16,908 nucleotides of DNA from Porphyromonadaceae bacterium. Lineage in GTDB: Bacteria; Bacteroidota; Bacteroidia; Bacteroidales; Paludibacteraceae. The DNA is taken from the NCBI GenBank assembly GCA_905372135.1, contig CAJPNS010000034.1:1-16908 (forward strand), in the 5' to 3' direction. Below, in pieces: positions 13,115-16,908 of the stretch (position 1 is the first letter of the stretch; each line of letters opens with the position of its first letter). The position numbers and the translations under genes were made by a program. The notes beneath the pieces are model-generated. The model was not told the DNA's origin. It did no database searches and was given only the letters and a program-made list of their open reading frames with translations.

Positions 13115-15070
13115 CTATTTCACAAGTCGTTCTTCGAGAGCTTTCAATACCATCTGATTGATTACTATGGGGTATTTCTTTTCGAGTGCTTTGACCCACT
13201 CCGACTCCAGATACTCTTGATAATCGGAAACAACGGCAGCTCTCACATCGTGATAGCTCGTAGGAGCGTTCATCACCTTACCAACAACAAAAACATAAGG
13301 ATATTTCGAAGTAGGCGTAAACACTGCATTTTTATCTTTAAATCCAAGATTGTCTACGACTTTATTATCGCCTTTAACCCACATTCCTTGCTCGGTATCG
13401 ACTATCATACTGTCTTTATTGATTCTGGCAATATAAGCAACAAGCTCAGGGTCAGACATCTTCGATGCCCTCTTTTGCAAGTCTTTACTTATCTTTTTAT
13501 CTTTGCAATATAAGATTCTACCTTTGTAACGAGGGATATCCCACTTATAATTTTTGGCGTTCTGGGTAAAATAAAGCTCAAGACCAATAGTATCGTTGGA
13601 TGATTTCGACCAGATAACGTCGTTAGATATGTTAAACAACAATATGCCGTCGTGATATTCTTGCAGAAGTTGCTTAAATTCGGGATACTTCTGTTCCAAT
13701 CGGCTGTCTTCGAATCGTAATATTTCCTCGTATACAAACTTATCGTATAAGCCATAGGTCTGATTTACGGTATTATCCACATTGCTTTTCGACGATAAGT
13801 ATATGTATTTTATATAGTTATCTTGTGTTACATTGTAGTCTTTTATTGTAAATAGCGGCTTGCGAAATTTATCGGCACCCGACAAATAGTTAGAATCGGG
13901 ATGAGTATGCTTCTTGGCGTATCCTATAAGCTCCTGAAAATTAGCTTCATTACGTTTGTAATTGTAGTCCTTTTTAAGTTTGTCTACAAATGCATTCCGA
14001 CATACTTGCAACCTGCCATCGCGACCAAAGGAGCGTAGAATCTCGGGTTTCAACACATCAAAGCTTTCAACAGGCTTTTTATCAATGAGTTTCAATATAT
14101 GCCAACCATACTGAGTTTCGATAGGAGCAGATATATCGCCTTTGTTTCTAAGAGCAAAAGCGGCACGCTCAAACTCTCCAACCATTCGTCCGACACCAAA
14201 ATACGGCAATATACCTCCCTGAGATGACGACGAATGGTCGTCGGAATTGGTATTGGCAAGCTCTTCGAACTTCTCGCCCTCTTTGAGCAATTCGTCGATA
14301 AACAATATCGACTTATGCACCGATTCTTTCTGAGCATCGGTAGCATTTTCGGGATATTTTTTGAATATATGAGTGACCTGAACCTTACCCACAGCAGGGC
14401 GACGACCTGTAACTTTTATGATATGATATCCGTAATCGGTACGTATAGGCATCGATACCTTACCTATTGGCGACGAATACATTGCCTCTTCCAACGGATA
14501 AGCGACCATCTGCCCCGTAAACCAACCGATATTGCCCTTATTCTCTTTGACGCTACTGTCGTCGGATACGGATAAAGCTACTTGTGAAAAGTTCTCTTTT
14601 TTGAGGCGTTTGATTACAGACATAGCTTTTTTGTACGTAGCCAAAGTGTCTGATGGATTGGCATTTGGAGGAAAACGAAGTAAAATATGGCTCAATTCGA
14701 CATCTTCTTTGAGATGACGATAGGCTTCGTCGATAAGTTTTTGCTCTATATTTCGATCTACCAAATAGTTGGCTGCCACTTGATTGCGATACGAGTTGTA
14801 CTCTATTTTAAACGACGATGCGGTATCGTATCCCAACGACTGAGCTTCAATAACTTTCAATTTAAAATTCTTGAATAGCGTCAGATATTTCTCTATGTCG
14901 TGCTTATCGACTTTTTTAGTATCGTTTTTTAGAAATAAATAGACGAAATTATCGGCACTGATTTGATGGTTGCCGATTGTCATAAGCACTTGTTGGCTCT
15001 GGGCACTAAGCCCAAGTGTAAAAATTAAAAATAAAGCAACTACGATAGCTCTAATACTATATCTTCTCAT
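13115..15070 (-). CDS. Periplasmic peptidyl-prolyl isomerase with two parvulin domains (SurA/PpiD-like)
   Basis: A 651-residue exported foldase. Signal peptide about 1-23 (ALFLIFTLGLSAQ), SurA-like N-terminal helical region (about 28-120), then two rotamase domains. Domain 1, about 122-221, runs from DVELSHILLRFPP through GNIGWFTGQMVAYPLEEAMYS to YGYHIIKVTGRRP. Domain 2, about 229-333, runs from KVQVTHIFKKYP through QGGILPYFGVGRMVGEFERAAFAL to YGWHILKLIDKKP. A C-terminal region of about 310 residues without a recognised domain follows. Such enzymes assist folding of outer-membrane proteins in the periplasm. The ATG at 15070 starts just before the signal peptide. It has its own promoter and is likely first gene of an operon with the lipoprotein and the MutS-like ATPase. 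Confidence 0.9.
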   Translation of the reverse strand: MRRYSIRAIVVALFLIFTLGLSAQSQQVLMTIGNHQISADNFVYLFLKNDTKKVDKHDIEKYLTLFKNFKLKVIEAQSLGYDTASSFKIEYNSYRNQVAANYLVDRNIEQKLIDEAYRHLKEDVELSHILLRFPPNANPSDTLATYKKAMSVIKRLKKENFSQVALSVSDDSSVKENKGNIGWFTGQMVAYPLEEAMYSSPIGKVSMPIRTDYGYHIIKVTGRRPAVGKVQVTHIFKKYPENATDAQKESVHKSILFIDELLKEGEKFEELANTNSDDHSSSSQGGILPYFGVGRMVGEFERAAFALRNKGDISAPIETQYGWHILKLIDKKPVESFDVLKPEILRSFGRDGRLQVCRNAFVDKLKKDYNYKRNEANFQELIGYAKKHTHPDSNYLSGADKFRKPLFTIKDYNVTQDNYIKYIYLSSKSNVDNTVNQTYGLYDKFVYEEILRFEDSRLEQKYPEFKQLLQEYHDGILLFNISNDVIWSKSSNDTIGLELYFTQNAKNYKWDIPRYKGRILYCKDKKISKDLQKRASKMSDPELVAYIARINKDSMIVDTEQGMWVKGDNKVVDNLGFKDKNAVFTPTSKYPYVFVVGKVMNAPTSYHDVRAAVVSDYQEYLESEWVKALEKKYPIVINQMVLKALEERLVK

Positions 15071-15122
15071 ATCAATTGTAATTAAATAATTATCATCGTA
15101 CTACACAACAAATAAATTTATG

Positions 15123-15130
15123 CAAAGTTA
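15123..15130 (-). promoter_or_regulatory. -7 element for the PPIase operon
   Basis: On the - strand, TAACTTTG, 52 bases before the start codon. The -33 position at a 20-base spacer reads TTT rather than TTG. Confidence 0.6.
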
Positions 15131-15178
15131 CTATTTTTTTTTGATACCTTAAATGGTCTGTAATAGAAACCGAAAAAC

Positions 15179-15203
15179 AAAAAAACGTCTGCCTTCGGAG
15201 GCA
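15179..15203 (-). terminator. Intrinsic terminator after pabA-like gene
   Basis: On the - strand, TGCCT-CCGA-AGGCA (15190-15203) is a 5-bp stem with tetraloop, followed after four bases by a T run. The stem is short but GC-rich, and it sits between the pabA-like stop and the PPIase promoter. Confidence 0.6.
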
Positions 15204-15252
15204 TATTGCGATACTTTTCGTTTAAATAGCTCTACCGTCATACATCTGTCTA

Positions 15253-15822
15253 TCAAATATTTATAAAATTACTCAATATCCGGCTGCCGTCGGGCGTCAT
15301 AAACGATTCGGGGTGAAACTGTATCCCGTATATATGTTTATCCTTGTGCTGCAACGACATAAGGCACTGCTCGGCGGTTTCACCCGTAGCTTGCAGCGTA
15401 TCGGGTAGAGACATGTAGTCTATTGCCCACGAATGATATAAACCGACTTCTATAACATCGGGCAACCCTCTGTAAATAAGCGACGTACAGTCTATCTTTA
15501 TACGTCGTCTCTGTCCGTGTACGACACTGGGCATCTGTACCAGACGTGCCCCGAAATATTCGCCAATAGCCTGATGTCCGAGACATACGCCGAGCAGAGG
15601 TTTATTGTGGTCGCAGCAGCGGCAGATGACATCGGAGAGTATCGGGAAATCCGACGGTGTCATCGGTCCCGGCGATATGACAATGTGGCTGAATCTGTCG
15701 AGCATACCGATATCCAACGCCTCGGAACGCACAATCTGCCATTTATCACTGCATACCGAACGGATAGCCTCGATAATGTTGTACGTAAAAGAGTCGTTGT
15801 TGTCTATCAGTAAGACACTCAT
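15253..15822 (-). CDS. pabA: Glutamine amidotransferase subunit of aminodeoxychorismate/anthranilate synthase
   Basis: A 189-residue class-I glutamine amidotransferase. Landmarks are LLIDNNDSFTYNI at the N-terminus, ISPGPMTP (49-56) forming the oxyanion region, the nucleophile loop LLGVCLGHQAIGEYFGA with Cys80, and GIQFHPESFMTPDG with His170 and Glu172 completing the triad. It supplies ammonia to PabB (folate) or TrpE (tryptophan); the two subunits are alike and often shared. With no trp or pabB gene beside it I use pabA tentatively. It follows obg by 44 bases in the same direction, without a clear terminator between, and is followed by a terminator. Confidence 0.88.
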   Translation of the reverse strand: MSVLLIDNNDSFTYNIIEAIRSVCSDKWQIVRSEALDIGMLDRFSHIVISPGPMTPSDFPILSDVICRCCDHNKPLLGVCLGHQAIGEYFGARLVQMPSVVHGQRRRIKIDCTSLIYRGLPDVIEVGLYHSWAIDYMSLPDTLQATGETAEQCLMSLQHKDKHIYGIQFHPESFMTPDGSRILSNFINI

Positions 15823-15866
15823 TTATAATATATTGTTTAATAAAAAAAACGAAACACAATGCAGTT

Positions 15867-16859
15867 CTATTCTTCGTTCAGAGCATTCCAAAGCATATCT
15901 TTCAGTTGTTCGATACCGAAACCCGTAACGGAGGAGAAAAACAGGTGCGGTATCTCTTTGGGCAAAGCCTGCTCTATCTCCTTCATCTGTTCCTCGTCGA
16001 TTATATCGGATTTGGATATGGTAAGTATCCGCTTTTTATCGAGCAATTCGGGATTATATCGTTCGAGTTCTCCGAGTAAAATTTTGTAATCGCCCACGAC
16101 GTCGTGGCTATCGGCAGCTATCATAAAAAGCAAGATAGAGTTACGTTCTATATGCCTTAGAAACCTCACACCCAGCCCTTTGCCCTCTGCCGCACCTTCG
16201 ATAATACCCGGTATGTCGGCAACGCAGAACGAGCGTTGGTCGCGGTACTCCACTATGCCGAGATTGGGAGTGAGCGTAGTAAACGGATAGTTGGCTATCT
16301 TGGGCTTGGCTGCCGAGACGACCGACAGCAAGGTCGATTTACCTGCATTGGGAAACCCTACGAGACCGACATCTGCAAGTACTTTAAGCTCGAGTATCAC
16401 CTCTTTTTCGGTAAGCGGCTCGCCCGGCTGTGCATAACGGGGGGTCTGATTGGTAGCGGTGCGGAAGTGCCAATTGCCCAGCCCACCGCGTCCGCCTCTG
16501 ACAAGCACCGCCTCCTGTCCGTCTTCGGTGATGTCGCACAGAAATTCGCCCGAGACAGCATCGCGGGCTATCGTACCACACGGCACTACGATGGTCTTAT
16601 CTTCGCCGTCTTTGCCAAAACTGCGACTGCTGCTACCATCGCCGCCGTGCCCTGCAAAGATATGTCGCTGATATTTAAGATGTAACAGCGTCCAATAGTC
16701 TTTGCTGCCACGCAGTATTATATGTCCACCGCGTCCACCGTCGCCACCGTCGGGACCGCCCTTGGGCACAAACTTCTCACGATGAAAATGCGTAGAACCC
16801 TTACCTCCATTACCGCTACGGCAATATATTTTTACATAATCTATAAAATTCTCATTCAT
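15867..16859 (-). CDS. obg: GTPase Obg/CgtA
   Basis: A 330-residue Obg GTPase, involved in 50S subunit assembly and stress control. The glycine-rich Obg domain (1-158) is complete, with FHREKFVPKGGPDGGDGGRGG and GGRGGLGNWHF. The G domain follows: GFPNAGKST (168-176), YPFTTL (191-196), DIPGIIEGAAEGKGLG (215-230), SKSD (282-285; many Obg proteins have NKxD) and SSVTG (309-313). It ends right after the G domain, lacking the C-terminal OCT extension of some Gram-positive members, which is usual in Bacteroidota. The start at 16859 overlaps the end of an open frame upstream by 8 bases, suggesting translational coupling. Confidence 0.96.
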   Translation of the reverse strand: MNENFIDYVKIYCRSGNGGKGSTHFHREKFVPKGGPDGGDGGRGGHIILRGSKDYWTLLHLKYQRHIFAGHGGDGSSSRSFGKDGEDKTIVVPCGTIARDAVSGEFLCDITEDGQEAVLVRGGRGGLGNWHFRTATNQTPRYAQPGEPLTEKEVILELKVLADVGLVGFPNAGKSTLLSVVSAAKPKIANYPFTTLTPNLGIVEYRDQRSFCVADIPGIIEGAAEGKGLGVRFLRHIERNSILLFMIAADSHDVVGDYKILLGELERYNPELLDKKRILTISKSDIIDEEQMKEIEQALPKEIPHLFFSSVTGFGIEQLKDMLWNALNEE

Positions 16860-16908
16860 AAGGGCTGCTCTTCATATAAAAGTCATTGAATACTACGCCA
16901 TACAGTCG
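16852..16908 (-). CDS. Possible 3' end of the gene upstream of obg (partial)
   Basis: Only one - strand frame is open from the window edge: 18 residues ending FNDFYMKSSPYE, with the TGA overlapping the obg start region by 8 bases. The other two frames contain stops. The overlap looks like a coupled gene pair, but the fragment is too short to identify the product. Confidence 0.4.
   Translation of the reverse strand, partial: RLYGVVFNDFYMKSSPYE

Noticed and set aside
1..16908. CRISPR arrays, tRNA/rRNA genes, insertion sequences, phage or known defence genes
   Set aside because: I saw no repeat-spacer series, cloverleaf-like segments, transposase or integrase motifs, or recognisable defence domains.

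Overview
The window looks like chromosomal DNA from a Bacteroidota member, most likely of order Bacteroidales. Intergenic regions carry the phylum-typical -7 promoter element TAnnTTTG, some with a TTG about 20 bases upstream. Start codons are preceded by A/T-rich sequence without clear Shine-Dalgarno motifs, several proteins carry lipoprotein signals of the C-G/S or C-E/K type, and the gene families (short MutS-like ATPase, helix-hairpin-helix outer-membrane barrel, tandem-parvulin PPIase, NfeD/FloA pair) fit that phylum. I cannot place it to genus. There are no rRNA, tRNA, CRISPR, insertion-sequence or phage signals, and no gene-free stretch longer than 300 bases.

Layout. Positions 1-3680 are mostly + strand housekeeping genes: a small [2Fe-2S] BFD-like protein, a short ribosome hibernation factor (hpf) followed by ornithine aminotransferase (rocD), and a membrane pair nfeD-floA. 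Three clear intrinsic terminators separate these units. Positions 3684-6180 (- strand, visibly richer in A+T) hold three paralogous lipoproteins of unknown function, with a 240-base near-identical 5' block shared by two of them, an orphan third copy of their promoter and a decayed 3' fragment of a fourth member. A + strand LpxH-like phosphoesterase follows, its 3' end overlapping a convergent operon of lipoprotein, bactofilin and uracil-DNA glycosylase. From 8803 to the right edge everything is on the - strand: a 700-residue HHH/outer-membrane barrel protein, a putative operon of PPIase, lipoprotein and MutS-like ATPase, then obg and a PabA/TrpG glutamine amidotransferase, with a trace of one more gene upstream of obg.

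How it works together. Many products belong to the cell envelope: FloA/NfeD membrane microdomains, LpxH lipid A synthesis, bactofilin scaffold, periplasmic PPIase chaperone, an outer-membrane barrel and five lipoproteins. The others are core metabolism, ribosome and DNA maintenance. I see no defence, secretion or mobile system that can be recognised as such. The most unusual part is the recombining lipoprotein array at 3689-6170. The MutS-like ATPase that lacks a mismatch-reading domain and sits behind a periplasmic PPIase is the second point of interest.
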